This document shows, in pieces, positions 11,102-22,198 of a DNA stretch of 64,000 nt (within the stretch, counting starts at the first letter, position 1; every line of letters begins with the position of its first letter). The stretch is from Aquificaceae bacterium (GTDB lineage Bacteria > Aquificota > Aquificia > Aquificales > Aquificaceae), in contig JANWWY010000001.1 in assembly GCA_025057455.1 (NCBI GenBank), positions 52,030 to 116,029 on the forward strand. Reading direction: 5' to 3'. The notes beneath the pieces are model-generated. The model searched no databases. It saw only the letters and a list, made by a program, of their open reading frames with translations, and was not told the DNA's origin. The position numbers and the translations under genes are program-made.

Positions 11102-11545
11102 AATCTTCTTCAAGACCCTCCTCAGCTTTGGATGGTGGGAGCCCTTCCAGTATACTTTACCACAGTTAGGGCATAGAGTAAAGTCCTTGCCATACAAATA
11201 TACCATGTGCGGGATTTTGTCTCTGACCTGCTCTCTACTAACGGCTATAAGCTCCACATTACAGTAGTAGCACCTGTTTAGTTTAAGCACAGGCTCTATA
11301 TGAAAGTGCCTGATTAACAGACAAAGTTGTAGCTTCCAATCCCCCCTTGGAAGTAGGACATAATCCACGTGCCATGCCTTAAGGTGGCTTTCTAATTTTC
11401 TGGAAGTTGTCACAAATACCCTATCAGGGTGCTTTGTAATCTCCTTTTTTTCTATAGCCCCCTTGATTAGAAAAGCATCCTGACCCAGAAGCCTGAGCCA
11501 GAATGCCAATCTGTGAAGGTCTGCTTCAAGTAAGAACTTCTTCAA
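11087..11545 (-). CDS. Mut7-C RNase-domain protein with zinc ribbon
   Basis: EADLHRLAFWLRLLGQDAFL; CYYCNVEL...CPNCGKVYWKGSHH. Confidence 0.8.
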   Translation of the reverse strand: MKKFLLEADLHRLAFWLRLLGQDAFLIKGAIEKKEITKHPDRVFVTTSRKLESHLKAWHVDYVLLPRGDWKLQLCLLIRHFHIEPVLKLNRCYYCNVELIAVSREQVRDKIPHMVYLYGKDFTLCPNCGKVYWKGSHHPKLRRVLKKILSSC

Positions 11546-12815
11546 GCTCCTCCTTCTTCAGGACTTCCTCAGGGTGTGCTATCCTTCCAAGGACTGCACT
11601 AGCTGCTACTACCGCGGGGTTTGCCAAATAGGCTTCGCTCTTTGGATGTCCCATTCTGCCGGGGAAGTTTCTGTTGGATGTGGATATGCACCGCTCGCCT
11701 TCCGCAAGGATACCCATGTGTCCTCCAAGGCAAGGACCGCATGTAGAGACGGAAACCACACAACCCGCTTCTATGAATATGTCTATGAGACCTTCTTTGA
11801 GAGCCTGCATGTAAACTTGCTTGGAGGCCGGTATGACAATACATCTCACATAAGGGTGTACCTTCCTCCCTCTCAGTATGCTGGCCGCAACCCTCAGGTC
11901 CTCTATCCTTCCGTTGGTGCAAGAGCCTATAAAGGCTTGGTCTATGCTTATGTGTGTGGATTCAGAAACTGGATGCACATTAGAAGGTAGATAAGGCCAT
12001 GCCACGAGAGGCTCTATCTTGCTTGCGTCCCATTCGTAGACCACTTCGTAGTTTGCATCTGGGTCGCTATGGTAGACCTTCCAAGGCTTTTTAGCCCTCT
12101 GGGATACGTACTCTATTGTCTTCTCGTCAGGTGCTATGATGCCACTTTTCCCGCCCGCCTCTATAGCCATGTTGGCTATGGTAAGTCTCTGTTCTACAGA
12201 AAGGCTCTTTATGGCTTCGCCGTCAAACTCCATGGCTTTGTAGAGAGCTCCATCAACCCCTATATGACCTATGGTATGAAGAATGAGGTCTTTGCCTGAG
12301 ACCCAGGGTTGAAGCCTTCCGTAGAATATAAACTTCATGGTAGGTGGGACCTTTAACCATGTCTCACCCGTTGCCATTGCGTAGGCTATGTCCGTAGAAC
12401 CCATACCCGTTGCAAAGGCACCTATGCCCCCGTAGGTACATGTGTGGGAGTCCGCTCCTACCACAAGGTCTCCAGGAACTACGATGCCCTGCTCTGGAAG
12501 AATTGTATGTTCTATACCTTCTCCTTCTTGGAAAAACCACTTTATGTTGTGCTTTCTGGCAAACTCCCTTACTATCTTAGCCTGTTCTGCAGACTTTATA
12601 TCCTTGGCTGGAACAAAGTGAGAGAGAACAAGGGCTATCTTTTCTGGGTCAAAAACCTTGTTTATACCGTATTTTTCCAGAGTTTTTATGGCTAAGGGTG
12701 CGGTCACATCATTTGCCATAGCAAGGTCTACCTTTACGGTAATTAACTCTCCGGGGTAGACCTCCTTCTTACCCGCGTGGTCAGCTAATATCTTCTCTGT
12801 GATAGTCATGCCCAT
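11526..12815 (-). CDS. leuC: 3-isopropylmalate/homoaconitate dehydratase large subunit
   Basis: Aconitase motifs VVGADSHTCTYGGIGAFATGMG, IGSCTNGRIEDLRVAA, CGPCLGGH; Shine-Dalgarno GGAGGTAAAGGT. Confidence 0.9.
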   Translation of the reverse strand: MGMTITEKILADHAGKKEVYPGELITVKVDLAMANDVTAPLAIKTLEKYGINKVFDPEKIALVLSHFVPAKDIKSAEQAKIVREFARKHNIKWFFQEGEGIEHTILPEQGIVVPGDLVVGADSHTCTYGGIGAFATGMGSTDIAYAMATGETWLKVPPTMKFIFYGRLQPWVSGKDLILHTIGHIGVDGALYKAMEFDGEAIKSLSVEQRLTIANMAIEAGGKSGIIAPDEKTIEYVSQRAKKPWKVYHSDPDANYEVVYEWDASKIEPLVAWPYLPSNVHPVSESTHISIDQAFIGSCTNGRIEDLRVAASILRGRKVHPYVRCIVIPASKQVYMQALKEGLIDIFIEAGCVVSVSTCGPCLGGHMGILAEGERCISTSNRNFPGRMGHPKSEAYLANPAVVAASAVLGRIAHPEEVLKKEELEEVLT

Positions 12816-12839
12816 ACCTTTACCTCCACAAAAGTTTTA

Positions 12840-14717
12840 TTATGCAACTTCCTGTTCCAGGGGTTTTTCCTTCTTTTCTACCTTAATATCTTCCTTCTTA
12901 CACTGATTTAGAACTTCCACACCGTGGAGCCTTAGTATTTCTATCACTTCTTCGCAAGACATAGTTTCCTTCTCAAGCAGTTTTTTCACGACCGCAGATA
13001 TGGCTTCTTTGTGCTCAAGTATTACCCTCTTGGTCTCTTCGTAGCCTTTTGTTAGTATCTTCTTTACCTCCTCATCTATCTCCCTTCTGAGGTCTTCGCT
13101 TATGTCAACAGAGGTAGTCATACCACCCAAGAAGGGATTTACATTTCTTCTTACAGCTATAGGTCCAATCTTTTCGCTCATTCCCCACATGGACACCATT
13201 CTGTAAGCAAGCTCTGTAGCTCTCTGAAGGTCGTTCTCCGCACCGGTGGTTATACCCTCTTCCCCGTAAAAGACCTCCTCCGCCGCACGCCCACCCATCA
13301 GGGTAAGAATCTTCCCATACAGGTCTTTTTTGTCATACATGTGCTTGTCATCTATTGGAAGCTGTTGTGTTACACCAAGTGCCATGCCTCTAGGTATTAT
13401 AGAAACCTTATGAAGAGCATCGGAGCCCGGCACCATCAGGCTCATTATGGCGTGACCCATTTCGTGGTAGGCTATCTTCTCCTTTTCCTTTGGTGATATA
13501 ACCATGCCCTTCCTTTCCAAACCCATGGTAATCCTATCTATAGCTTCTTCTATGTCCTCCATCTCTATGGCTTCCTTACCCTTTCTTGCGGCCAGCAAAG
13601 CCGCCTCGTTCATTACGTTTTCTAAGTCTGCACCGGTAAAGCCTGGCGTTGCCCTTGCCACGATTTCTAAGTCTACGTTAGGTGCCAGCTTTTTGTCCTT
13701 GGCATGAACCTTGAGGATTTCGTACCTTCCCCTCACGTCAGGTCTTGGTATGTACACTTGCCTGTCAAACCTTCCAGGTCTAAGAAGAGCTGGGTCAAGG
13801 ATGTCGGGTCTGTTGGTGGCTGCTATGACTATTATGCCTTCAGAGGTGTCAAAGCCGTCCATCTCCACAAGAAGTTGGTTTAGGGTCTGCTCCCTTTCGT
13901 CATGACCACCACCCAGGTTTATGGCACCCCTTGAACGACCAACGGCGTCTATCTCGTCTATGAATATGATGCAAGGTGCATGCTTCTTTGCTGTATCAAA
14001 AAGGTCTCTTACGCGCGCAGCACCTACACCTACGAACATCTCCACAAAGTCAGAGCCAGACACAGATATGAAAGGCACATGGGCTTCACCGGCTATAGCC
14101 TTAGCCAAAAGGGTCTTTCCCACCCCTGGCTCACCGTAAAAGAGCACCCCTTTTGGTGGTCTACCGCCTAACCTCTGAAACTTTACAGGGTCCTTTAAGT
14201 ATTCTATTATTTCCTTTACCTCCTCCTTTACTTCCTCCATGCCAGCCACATTTTCAAGAGTAACCTTCGGCTTTTCATCTATGTAGACCTTAGCTCTGCT
14301 CTTTCCAAAACTAAAAGCTCTGGAAGTTGGATTCCCCCCACCGCTTACCTGCCTCATCATGTAAATCCATATACCTATAAAAAGCAAAATGGGAAGCCAT
14401 GAAACAAGAAATGGAACAAGCCAACTACCTTCCTGAACTGCAACCTCTACCTTTACACCCTTTTCTATGAGCTTGTTTACAATATCAGAGCCTGGTGGAA
14501 TACCCGTTTCCACCTTCTGCCCTTCCTTGGTAATACCCGTTATGACATTATCCTTTATTTTAACCTCCTGGAGCTTTCCCTCCTGGGCAAGCTCTAAAAG
14601 GGTGTTTACAGGTGTCCTGACTGCCGATTGGTTCCTGCTACTTTCAAAAAGGTTAAAGGCAAGAACCATAAAACCTAAAAGCACAACCCATATAAAAATG
14701 CTCTTCATCCATTGCAT
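12840..14717 (-). CDS. ftsH: ATP-dependent zinc metalloprotease FtsH
   Basis: AAA motifs [43 protein letters not shown] zinc motif; N-terminal TM. Confidence 0.97.
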   Translation of the reverse strand: MQWMKSIFIWVVLLGFMVLAFNLFESSRNQSAVRTPVNTLLELAQEGKLQEVKIKDNVITGITKEGQKVETGIPPGSDIVNKLIEKGVKVEVAVQEGSWLVPFLVSWLPILLFIGIWIYMMRQVSGGGNPTSRAFSFGKSRAKVYIDEKPKVTLENVAGMEEVKEEVKEIIEYLKDPVKFQRLGGRPPKGVLFYGEPGVGKTLLAKAIAGEAHVPFISVSGSDFVEMFVGVGAARVRDLFDTAKKHAPCIIFIDEIDAVGRSRGAINLGGGHDEREQTLNQLLVEMDGFDTSEGIIVIAATNRPDILDPALLRPGRFDRQVYIPRPDVRGRYEILKVHAKDKKLAPNVDLEIVARATPGFTGADLENVMNEAALLAARKGKEAIEMEDIEEAIDRITMGLERKGMVISPKEKEKIAYHEMGHAIMSLMVPGSDALHKVSIIPRGMALGVTQQLPIDDKHMYDKKDLYGKILTLMGGRAAEEVFYGEEGITTGAENDLQRATELAYRMVSMWGMSEKIGPIAVRRNVNPFLGGMTTSVDISEDLRREIDEEVKKILTKGYEETKRVILEHKEAISAVVKKLLEKETMSCEEVIEILRLHGVEVLNQCKKEDIKVEKKEKPLEQEVA

Positions 14718-14751
14718 TCCTTTACCTCCACGCTTAAGGATTTAATATTAA

Positions 14752-15645
14752 TCATGCATTAGAGCTTTTCAAGTATGAACCGGCTTTTATACTGTTTATA
14801 ACTCTTTCTGTATCCTTTAAGTTCCTCAAGCCATAGACTTCCTGTATGATTCGTCTCTGTATAGCTTTAGGAAGTTTCAAAAAGGCTTTTCTTTCTAACT
14901 TCCCGTTTTTGAAAACTTCATTCTTTGCCCTTTCTGTCTGGTTTTTCAGAAGCTCTTCCTCTTCTTTCAGAATTTCCCTTAGCCTCAAAAGGCTCTCTTC
15001 TATGCTGGGATTTATCCCCTTTAATTCTGGTATAACCTTATGCCTTATGAGGTTTCTTGCCAGCCTAAGGTCATAGTTGGTAGAATCCTCCACCCATGGT
15101 TCACCCTTCTTTCTTACAAAGTCTTCTATCTCTTCCCTTTTAACAAGGTAGAGGGGTCTTACTATACGCCCTTCCTTTTCTTCAAAACCCAAGAGCCCCT
15201 CTCTTCCACAACCGCGAACAATCCATAAAAGCATGGTTTCCACAAGGTCATTAAGGTGGTGGGCTGTAGCTATAAGGTCAAACCCTTCCTTAGCCCTTAT
15301 ATCCTCAAGAGCTTTGTATCTTAGCTCTCTTGCCTTTGCTTCAATGTTTGAAGTGTTTGGGTCCATGTAAAGCCTTTGGACGAATATCTCCAATCCCTTC
15401 TTCTTGGCAAAGTCTACGCAAAAGGCTTCATCCCTGAAGGACTCTTCTCCCCTGATGCAGTGGTTAATGTGTGCAAGAGCAAGCCTTCTTATTCCCAGAA
15501 AATCCTTCAGGTCTAACATACACAGAGCAAGGGCTACAGAATCCACACCACCAGAGAAGGCAACCAAAAGTGCGGAATCTTTCGGTATAAGCATCTTTTT
15601 CCTTTGTAGAGTTACCACCTTTCTAATCAACTTGTGATAGCTCAT
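14752..15645 (-). CDS. tilS: tRNA(Ile)-lysidine synthase
   Basis: PP-loop AFSGGVDSVALAL; INHCIRGEES; AHHLNDLVETMLLWIVRGCG. Confidence 0.9.
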   Translation of the reverse strand: MSYHKLIRKVVTLQRKKMLIPKDSALLVAFSGGVDSVALALCMLDLKDFLGIRRLALAHINHCIRGEESFRDEAFCVDFAKKKGLEIFVQRLYMDPNTSNIEAKARELRYKALEDIRAKEGFDLIATAHHLNDLVETMLLWIVRGCGREGLLGFEEKEGRIVRPLYLVKREEIEDFVRKKGEPWVEDSTNYDLRLARNLIRHKVIPELKGINPSIEESLLRLREILKEEEELLKNQTERAKNEVFKNGKLERKAFLKLPKAIQRRIIQEVYGLRNLKDTERVINSIKAGSYLKSSNA

Positions 15646-15791
15646 ACTTATTTAAATTTATAGTCTCCATTTTCGTAAGCTCTACAATCAGGTACTTTAA
15701 ACTTTGAGCATGAATAGGTTTTACCAGATTTGCAAGTCGGGGGCTAGATGGTTGTAGTGTAATATTAGTAGACAAAGCAGTCCTCTTTTAT

Positions 15792-16394
15792 CTATCCCTG
15801 AAGTCTTTTTTTAACTTCCTCATAAAAAGGGTGAGGCACTCCCTCAATATGAAACTTTTCAAGAAGTTCAAGGGCTTTTTCCCTTTCCCCATTTCTTTCA
15901 AGTATGTATACCATAAGCTCGTAGGAGCTAATCTGTGGTAAGCTTCCGCCGTTTTTTTCTCTTAGCCTTTCCTTATATTCCTGAAATAGGTTTAAGTCCA
16001 TGAGGGCATACCTTTCCATCCTTTCAAAGTCCTTTAATTTCTGCGAAAGAAGAAGAAGGTCGTTAAGGATAAGATGCTTTTCGTAGGCATCTTCTGTAAG
16101 TTCCAATGCTTTTACATAGAGCCATTCCGCATCTTGGTACTGACCTTCCAACAGGGCAGTCTGTGCGAGGGTGCCCAGAAAGGTAGCCTTCGTATATCCG
16201 GGATTTTGAACCTCTCCACCATCAAAGTGTTTTGCCCTGAGGGGAAACCTTAAATCCTTTATGCTCTTGAGAGAAAAGTAGTGCTTAATCCTCTTCTGGT
16301 CTTTTGGGTCTAATCCTTCATACCAGTCCCATAGGTCAAGAGCTTTGAGAATACCGCCTTTTTCTCTAAAGATACGAAAAACCTTATCAATCAT
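15792..16394 (-). CDS. Tetratricopeptide-like protein of unknown function
   Basis: Helical repeat-like sequence ([41 protein letters not shown]). Confidence 0.6.
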   Translation of the reverse strand: MIDKVFRIFREKGGILKALDLWDWYEGLDPKDQKRIKHYFSLKSIKDLRFPLRAKHFDGGEVQNPGYTKATFLGTLAQTALLEGQYQDAEWLYVKALELTEDAYEKHLILNDLLLLSQKLKDFERMERYALMDLNLFQEYKERLREKNGGSLPQISSYELMVYILERNGEREKALELLEKFHIEGVPHPFYEEVKKRLQG

Positions 16395-16782
16395 AAGTGC
16401 TTCCTACACCTTCTATAACCATCTCTCTCCTTACTTCCCTTATCTGGTTATTCTCGTCTACGTATACAAGATAGGGTCTGTAAGTTTGGATATCCTCCTC
16501 AGTATAGAGGGCATAGGAAGCTATTATGATTATATCTCCTACCGCACCAAGCCTTGCGGCGGCACCATTTAGGCGAACTTCCCCAGAGTATCTGGGGGCT
16601 GGAATTACGTAGGTGGAAAACCTCGCACCGTTGCTAACGTTATAGACTTCTATCTTTTCAAAAGGTAAGAGCTGTGCCGCCTCCATAAGGGCAATGTCGA
16701 GGGACAGGCTTCCCTCGTAATGAAGTTCTGCGCCCGTTATCCTTGCTCTATGCACTTTAGATTTAAGCATAAATCTTTGCAT
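16387..16782 (-). CDS. panD: Aspartate 1-decarboxylase
   Basis: [29 protein letters not shown] (processing site GS) and [10 protein letters not shown]; Shine-Dalgarno GGAGGAAAGC before ATG. Confidence 0.93.
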   Translation of the reverse strand: MQRFMLKSKVHRARITGAELHYEGSLSLDIALMEAAQLLPFEKIEVYNVSNGARFSTYVIPAPRYSGEVRLNGAAARLGAVGDIIIIASYALYTEEDIQTYRPYLVYVDENNQIREVRREMVIEGVGSTYD

Positions 16783-16861
16783 GCTTTCCTCCAAAGGAAG
16801 ATAAAAATATATTTTAAAACTTATGGACTTCAACCCTCTTAATTTGCTATAATTTTCTCCC

Positions 16862-17779
16862 ATGGAATACGCCTTTTTTGAAGGGTCCTTCGTCCCCATA
16901 GAAGAAGCTAAGATAAACATAAAGACAAACTCTTTCCACTATGGCACTGCAGTTTTTGAGGGTTTAAGAGCCTACTGGAATGAAGAGCATAAACAGCTTT
17001 ATCTTCTTTTTGCCAAGGAGCATTATCAAAGGCTTTTGAAAAACTGCAAAGCCATATTCATGGAACTCCCTTACACCGTTGACGAGCTTGTGAACATTAC
17101 AGTGGAGCTTCTAAGAAGGAATGGAATAAGAGAAGATGTATACATAAGACCCATTGTATACTTCAAAGACTTAAAACTTACACCAAAGCTCATAGACTAC
17201 ACCCCAGAGATTGCCATATACACTTACAACTTTGGCAGATATTTGGACACTTCCAAGGGTATAAGGGTAAAGGTTTCCTCTTGGAGGAGGAATGACGATA
17301 ACTCCATACCTTCAAGGTGGAAGGTAGCTGGTGCCTACGTAAACAGCGCACTGGCCAAAACGGAAGCTCTTATGTCAGGCTATGACGAGGCTATAATGTT
17401 AAACCAGCATGGCTTTGTTTCGGAGGGGTCAGGGGAGAACATATTCTTAGTCCGTGAGGGTAAGGCTATAACACCTTCTTACTCCGAGCACATACTGGAG
17501 GGTATAACAAGGAATGCGGTCAAAAAGCTCCTAAGGAACGAGCTTGTCGTAGAGGTTGAAGAAAGACCAGTGGCGCGTAGCGAGCTGTATGTAGCCGATG
17601 AAATCTTCATGACTGGCACCGCAGCAGAAATCACACCCATTATAGAGGTTGACAACAGAAAGGTAGGCAACGGCCAAATAGGACCTATCACGAGAGAACT
17701 GCAGGACATTTACTTCCGGGCAGTGAGGGGAATGATAGATAGATACATGGTCTGGCTTACGCCTGTTTATGAAAGGTGA
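16862..17779 (+). CDS. ilvE: Branched-chain amino acid aminotransferase
   Basis: Class IV aminotransferase: [39 protein letters not shown]. Confidence 0.93.
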   Translation: MEYAFFEGSFVPIEEAKINIKTNSFHYGTAVFEGLRAYWNEEHKQLYLLFAKEHYQRLLKNCKAIFMELPYTVDELVNITVELLRRNGIREDVYIRPIVYFKDLKLTPKLIDYTPEIAIYTYNFGRYLDTSKGIRVKVSSWRRNDDNSIPSRWKVAGAYVNSALAKTEALMSGYDEAIMLNQHGFVSEGSGENIFLVREGKAITPSYSEHILEGITRNAVKKLLRNELVVEVEERPVARSELYVADEIFMTGTAAEITPIIEVDNRKVGNGQIGPITRELQDIYFRAVRGMIDRYMVWLTPVYER

Positions 17780-18854
17780 AAGACTTGAGCTCTTTAAGGA
17801 GCTTGCCTACAAATTCCTAACATACAACAGGCTTACAGGCACGCGAGAACACAAAATTGTTCACAAGCTTATAGAATCCTTTCTTGATTACATATCTTGC
17901 AAATACTCAAAGGAAGACTTTTGGGTAAAAAAGTACATACCTAAGGAAGCCTATATACACGCAGGAAAAGAAAAGATAAGAGCGGTCTCTTACTTGGGAA
18001 GCCCCAGCACAGATTTGGAAGCCTACGTAAAAAGGGATTATGTAGAGGGGGATATAGCTCTGTTGCCTGAAATCACGAAAGAGAAAGCCTTTGAGGCACG
18101 AAAAAAGGGTGCGGTGGCAATAATAACATACAGGGAAGAAGACAAAGTAGAAGGATACACCTACGGAGACTTCTTGGGTATTGATATTCCCGTTTTGAGC
18201 GTAAGCAGAGATAGTCTTCAGAAGCTGGAAGACTATAAGGTTAGGCTTCTTGTAAACGCAGTAGAAAGGTCAATACGTGGGACAAACATATTTATGGAGT
18301 TGGGTAGGGGTCCTATTATTTACCTTGTGGCTCATATGGATACAGTGCATGGCACCTACGGAGCCATAAGCAACGGTGTTGGTTTTCTACTACTTCTGTT
18401 TTTGTACGAAGACCTAAGAAAAAATTACAACGCACCTTACAGGTTAAGGTTTTTGATTACGGATGGAAGGGAGCTGGGATTAGAAGGGGCAAGGTTTCAC
18501 TCTCAAAGAGAGCTAAAGCACGTGTTCTACTGTATAAATCTTGAGGGTATAGGTTGGCACAATCCATGCGTCATATACGAGGATATGGGAGGATACAACG
18601 GTGAGAGGATAAACCATCTTTTCCATAAACACGTGGAAGACTTAAAGGTAAAAATAGATTTTTACAGAGTGAAGGAAAGGGATGGCGACCACATTCCCTT
18701 CAAGGAAAAGGGTATTCAAACCCTCTTTCTTAGCTCGCATCCTCTTACCATTAGGCACACCGCCTATGACAACTACGATGCCATAAGCTGGGACCATGTA
18801 GTTTTGTGGTATGAGGTTATAATAGCCTTCTTAAGGAGGTTTCACAAGCTATGA
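17769..18854 (+). CDS. M28-like peptidase homologue with PA-like insert
   Basis: YLVAHMDTVHGTYGAISNGVGFLLLL, FLITDGRELGLEGARF; PA-like AFEARKKGAVAIITY. Confidence 0.65.
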   Translation: MKGERLELFKELAYKFLTYNRLTGTREHKIVHKLIESFLDYISCKYSKEDFWVKKYIPKEAYIHAGKEKIRAVSYLGSPSTDLEAYVKRDYVEGDIALLPEITKEKAFEARKKGAVAIITYREEDKVEGYTYGDFLGIDIPVLSVSRDSLQKLEDYKVRLLVNAVERSIRGTNIFMELGRGPIIYLVAHMDTVHGTYGAISNGVGFLLLLFLYEDLRKNYNAPYRLRFLITDGRELGLEGARFHSQRELKHVFYCINLEGIGWHNPCVIYEDMGGYNGERINHLFHKHVEDLKVKIDFYRVKERDGDHIPFKEKGIQTLFLSSHPLTIRHTAYDNYDAISWDHVVLWYEVIIAFLRRFHKL

Positions 18855-19453
18855 AACTGCTTTTGTTTTTCCTTACGCTTTCCTTTGCCTTTTCCCAAAG
18901 CCTTGAGGACTTCCAAAGAAGGTTAGATGAAATTAGGAGTATAAAGGTGTCTTTTCTTCAGCGAGTATACTATCCATGGCAATCAAAGCCAGAAGTTTCA
19001 AAGGGTGTTTTTTATGCCCAAAGGGGTGGTAGGTTTAGAATAGAGTACGAACATCCAGAGAAAACCATTATAGTCTCGGATGGTCTTCAGGTAATGGTAT
19101 ATTCACCAAAGGACAAAACAGCCTTCGTAGAACGAATAGAAAGAAATAAGTCACCTGTAGTAGAGGCTTTATTCCTCGTTTCAAGACCCTTAGGTGATGT
19201 TTTTGACCTGGTGGGTGAGATAGGAGGTTCAAGGGGCAAGGTTTTTGTTTTCAAACCAAAGGTAAAGGATGAGTATTTTTCCAGAGTATACGTAGAGGTA
19301 TCCTCGGTGGGTGATATAAGGAGCATTAAGGTTGAGGAAAAGGAAGGGATAACTACCCAGATAGAATTCATAAGTTTTTCTACCAATTTTACACCCTCCG
19401 AAGGGCTCTTTAGGGTAAAGGTTCCAGAGGGGACAAGGGTTATAGGGCAATGA
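18851..19453 (+). CDS. lolA: LolA-like outer-membrane lipoprotein carrier
   Basis: Signal peptide then SLEDFQRRLDEIRSIKVSFLQRVY...GRFRIEYEHPEKTIIVSDGLQVMVYSPKDK. Confidence 0.8.
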   Translation: MKLLLFFLTLSFAFSQSLEDFQRRLDEIRSIKVSFLQRVYYPWQSKPEVSKGVFYAQRGGRFRIEYEHPEKTIIVSDGLQVMVYSPKDKTAFVERIERNKSPVVEALFLVSRPLGDVFDLVGEIGGSRGKVFVFKPKVKDEYFSRVYVEVSSVGDIRSIKVEEKEGITTQIEFISFSTNFTPSEGLFRVKVPEGTRVIGQ

Positions 19454-19911
19454 AGGTTCGCAGGGCAGAGGAGTCGGACATTAAAGAACTCGTAGAGGTA
19501 TATTTAAGGGGTTATAAGGGGCTTGAGGAATACTCTTACACGCATCCTGATGATGTGCAAGCCTATCTAAACTGGCTTTTTAGGAGGGATGTGGCGGGTA
19601 TATGGGTTGCAGAGGAAAACGGACGCATAGTAGGTTTTGTAGCCAGCGATGGCAACTGGTTTAGCAAAAGAGAGGGTAAAGTGGTAGGAGCCATACACGA
19701 GCTTATTGTACTGCCAGAATATAGAAACAGGGGCATAGGCAAAGCTCTTGTGGAAAAGGCTCTTGAATACTTTAGGAGTAGGGGTCTGGATATTGCGGAA
19801 CTCTGGGTTGGTGATGAAAACACGAGAGCCATTGAGTTTTACAAAAAACTTGGTTTTGAAGAGAAGGACAGGTTTAACTATTGGGTAAGGATGACAAGGT
19901 CTTTAAATTAG
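19450..19911 (+). CDS. GNAT family N-acetyltransferase
   Basis: IHELIVLPEYRNRGIGKALVEKALEYFRSRGL; FYKKLGFEEKDR. Confidence 0.88.
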   Translation: MKVRRAEESDIKELVEVYLRGYKGLEEYSYTHPDDVQAYLNWLFRRDVAGIWVAEENGRIVGFVASDGNWFSKREGKVVGAIHELIVLPEYRNRGIGKALVEKALEYFRSRGLDIAELWVGDENTRAIEFYKKLGFEEKDRFNYWVRMTRSLN

Positions 19912-20791
19912 TCTTTTCCTTGAGCTTGCACACAGAGCAGACTTCCGAAACCGTCGGCTCACCACAAAGGCTACAGGGTCTGAGCCTAACTTCCTTGTGC
20001 CCTAAAAGCGCATGGAATTTTCTTATAAAGTCCATGTAAAACCTTAGCTTTGTACCAGGGCTTTTTTCTTCCAACTGAGAGAGTATCTTTTTGTGCTCTA
20101 TGGAGCTTGCACCCTCCGCAAAGGGGCATTCCTCTTCTACGTAATCTATACCAGATAGAAAGGCATAGAGGGCGTTTTCCTTTTCTGTGAACTTAACCAA
20201 GGGTTTTACCTTGCGCACAAGACCGTCTGACTCTGGAAGCACTGGATACTGCCTTGCCAAGTATTCTATATTCCAGCTAAGGACATTAGAAAACAGTGTT
20301 GCACTCTCGTCGTCCAAGTTGTGCCCTGTGGCTATAACAGTATAGCCGTGCATTCTTGCAAATCTGTTCATGTAATACCTTTTTAACTGACCGCAAAAGG
20401 AACAGGCGGGTCTTTTTTCTACCTCTTTTATCTGAGGTATGGTTGCTATTTCTTTCTGGAGGTCAAGCACGTGGAGTTTTAAGCCTCTTTTGTCTGCGAA
20501 GTTTTTGCAGGCTTGGAGCGACTTTTGGGAGTATTCGCCTATTCCCAGATTTATGTAAAGACCGTCCGCAGAGTAGCTTAGCCTGTAGAGGGCATCCCAG
20601 AGGGAAAGACTGTCTTTGCCTCCAGATATCGCAACGAGAAGTTTATCTTCTTTCCCAAACATCCTAAATTCTTTTATGGTTTGTTCTACTCTCCTTAGAT
20701 ACCATTCAATGTAGTGCTCCCTACAGAAAGCTATTCTGTGATGTTTTAGGAAGACAACAGCCTTCTGACCACACTTGTAGCACCTTTTCAT
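19874..20791 (-). CDS. ttuA: tRNA 2-thiolation enzyme, TtuA/TtcA family
   Basis: N-terminal zinc-finger CYKCGQ..FCREHY, PP-loop AISGGKDSLSLWD, CSFCGQLKRY, C-terminal CSLCGEP..CSVC. Confidence 0.82.
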   Translation of the reverse strand: MKRCYKCGQKAVVFLKHHRIAFCREHYIEWYLRRVEQTIKEFRMFGKEDKLLVAISGGKDSLSLWDALYRLSYSADGLYINLGIGEYSQKSLQACKNFADKRGLKLHVLDLQKEIATIPQIKEVEKRPACSFCGQLKRYYMNRFARMHGYTVIATGHNLDDESATLFSNVLSWNIEYLARQYPVLPESDGLVRKVKPLVKFTEKENALYAFLSGIDYVEEECPFAEGASSIEHKKILSQLEEKSPGTKLRFYMDFIRKFHALLGHKEVRLRPCSLCGEPTVSEVCSVCKLKEKTNLKTLSSLPNS

Positions 20792-20797
20792 AACTTT

Positions 20798-21013
20798 CTA
20801 AAGATATTCCAAACCACCCGATATGGCGTTTATGACCCTTAGCTCTTCTCCGTCTTTTATAATTTCCTTCTCATCCAGTATCTCATCGCCCCTTACTACA
20901 AAGGCATACTCACTGGATAAACCAAGGGCTTTAAGCACATCTACGGCTCTTACGCTCTGTTTTTCAAACTCTAACTCTTTGAGCTGTCCTCTGTAGTGGA
21001 CTTTCACTTTCAC
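20798..21013 (-). CDS. ttuB: Ubiquitin-like sulfur carrier (TtuB/ThiS/MoaD family) with post-GlyGly tail
   Basis: 71 aa beta-grasp pattern ending AISGG-LEYL; adjacent to ttuA. Confidence 0.75.
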   Translation of the reverse strand: MKVKVHYRGQLKELEFEKQSVRAVDVLKALGLSSEYAFVVRGDEILDEKEIIKDGEELRVINAISGGLEYL

Positions 21014-21900
21014 GCCTTAAGAGCTCCCTTTATGCCTTCATAGACCAAGAGCGTAGCCCTTGACTTGTTAAGGGTGTAAAAGTGAAGCCCTGGCACGCCG
21101 TTTTCTATAAGGTCCAAGCATTGTTCTACGGCAAACTCCACACCTATTTTTAAGGTTTCTTCTGGGTTTTCTGCGTAAGGCTCCAATCTTTCTATGAGGC
21201 TTTGTGGTATGGTGGCACCACACATACTGGCAAACTTCTGAACCTGCCTAAAGTTTGTTATGGGCATTATGCCCGGCACTATGGGTATGTTTATACCCGC
21301 CTTTTGGCAAAGCTCGAGGAATTCAAAGTAGTATCTGTTTTCAAAGAACATCTGAGTGATTGAGAAGTCTGAACCAGCCTCAACCTTCTTTTTGAAAAAT
21401 CTGATTTCCCATTCCATGTTGGGAGATTCTGGATGTCCCTCCGGATAGGAGGCAACGCCTACAGAAAACCAATCACCGAAGTTTTCCCTGATGAGAGAGA
21501 CAAGCTCGTGGGCATAGCTGCACCCTCCATCGGGCTTTCTAAAATCATCCTTTGGAAGGTCACCTCTGAGTGCCAGTATATTCTGTATGCCCATGTCCCT
21601 GTATTCTCTGAGGATTTCAAGTAGCTCTTCTCTGCTGTGGGCTATGCATGTGAGGTGTGCCATTACGGTAAGGTTTGTCTCTTTGTGAATCCTCTCTACG
21701 ACCCTTCTTGTCCTGTCCCTTGTGCTTCCACCAGCTCCGTAGGTAACTGAGACAAATGTAGGTTGAAGGTCTTGAAGGCTTCTAATGGTCTGGAAAAGCT
21801 CTTCTTCACCCTCTGGCGTTTTTGGGGGAAAGAATTCAAAAGAGATACTAAAATGTCCCTTTTTGAGAAGCTCTCCTATTCTCAAGAAGTGCCTCCGCAA
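21010..21900 (-). CDS. metF: 5,10-methylenetetrahydrofolate reductase
   Basis: [41 protein letters not shown]. Confidence 0.95.
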   Translation of the reverse strand: MRRHFLRIGELLKKGHFSISFEFFPPKTPEGEEELFQTIRSLQDLQPTFVSVTYGAGGSTRDRTRRVVERIHKETNLTVMAHLTCIAHSREELLEILREYRDMGIQNILALRGDLPKDDFRKPDGGCSYAHELVSLIRENFGDWFSVGVASYPEGHPESPNMEWEIRFFKKKVEAGSDFSITQMFFENRYYFEFLELCQKAGINIPIVPGIMPITNFRQVQKFASMCGATIPQSLIERLEPYAENPEETLKIGVEFAVEQCLDLIENGVPGLHFYTLNKSRATLLVYEGIKGALKA

Positions 21901-22195
21901 AGTTTATAAGTCTTATTTTACAGGGCGCTGGAGACTTTATAAACATACTAAGTAGGTTGATAAGTCTATCCACCTCTTCTGGATATTCCCTTACAAACTG
22001 GTGCATAAACTCTAAGGTGTCCTCAATCTCAAAGCTCAATTCCTTTATGTTGGCTACATCCTGAAGATTTCTACCTTCCTTAAAAGCCCTCAGAGCCTTT
22101 ATACTCCTGCTTAGGAGGTCATCCCTTGTCTTTGCCCATCTAAGGTCAGTATGCTTAAGGGTTATTTCATAAAAGGCTCTGAGGGTGGCAAACAT
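21848..22195 (-). CDS. Hypothetical helical protein
   Basis: 115-aa ORF in operon, 53-nt overlap with metF. Confidence 0.55.
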   Translation of the reverse strand: MFATLRAFYEITLKHTDLRWAKTRDDLLSRSIKALRAFKEGRNLQDVANIKELSFEIEDTLEFMHQFVREYPEEVDRLINLLSMFIKSPAPCKIRLINFAEALLENRRASQKGTF

Positions 22196-22198
22196 CCC

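Noticed and set aside
11574-11990. 138-aa plus-strand ORF opposite leuC
   Set aside because: Antisense shadow of conserved leuC; Cys/Tyr-rich translation without a domain pattern
15646-15791. 147-bp gap between tilS and the TPR gene as an RNA gene
   Set aside because: AT-rich with no convincing stem or conserved motif
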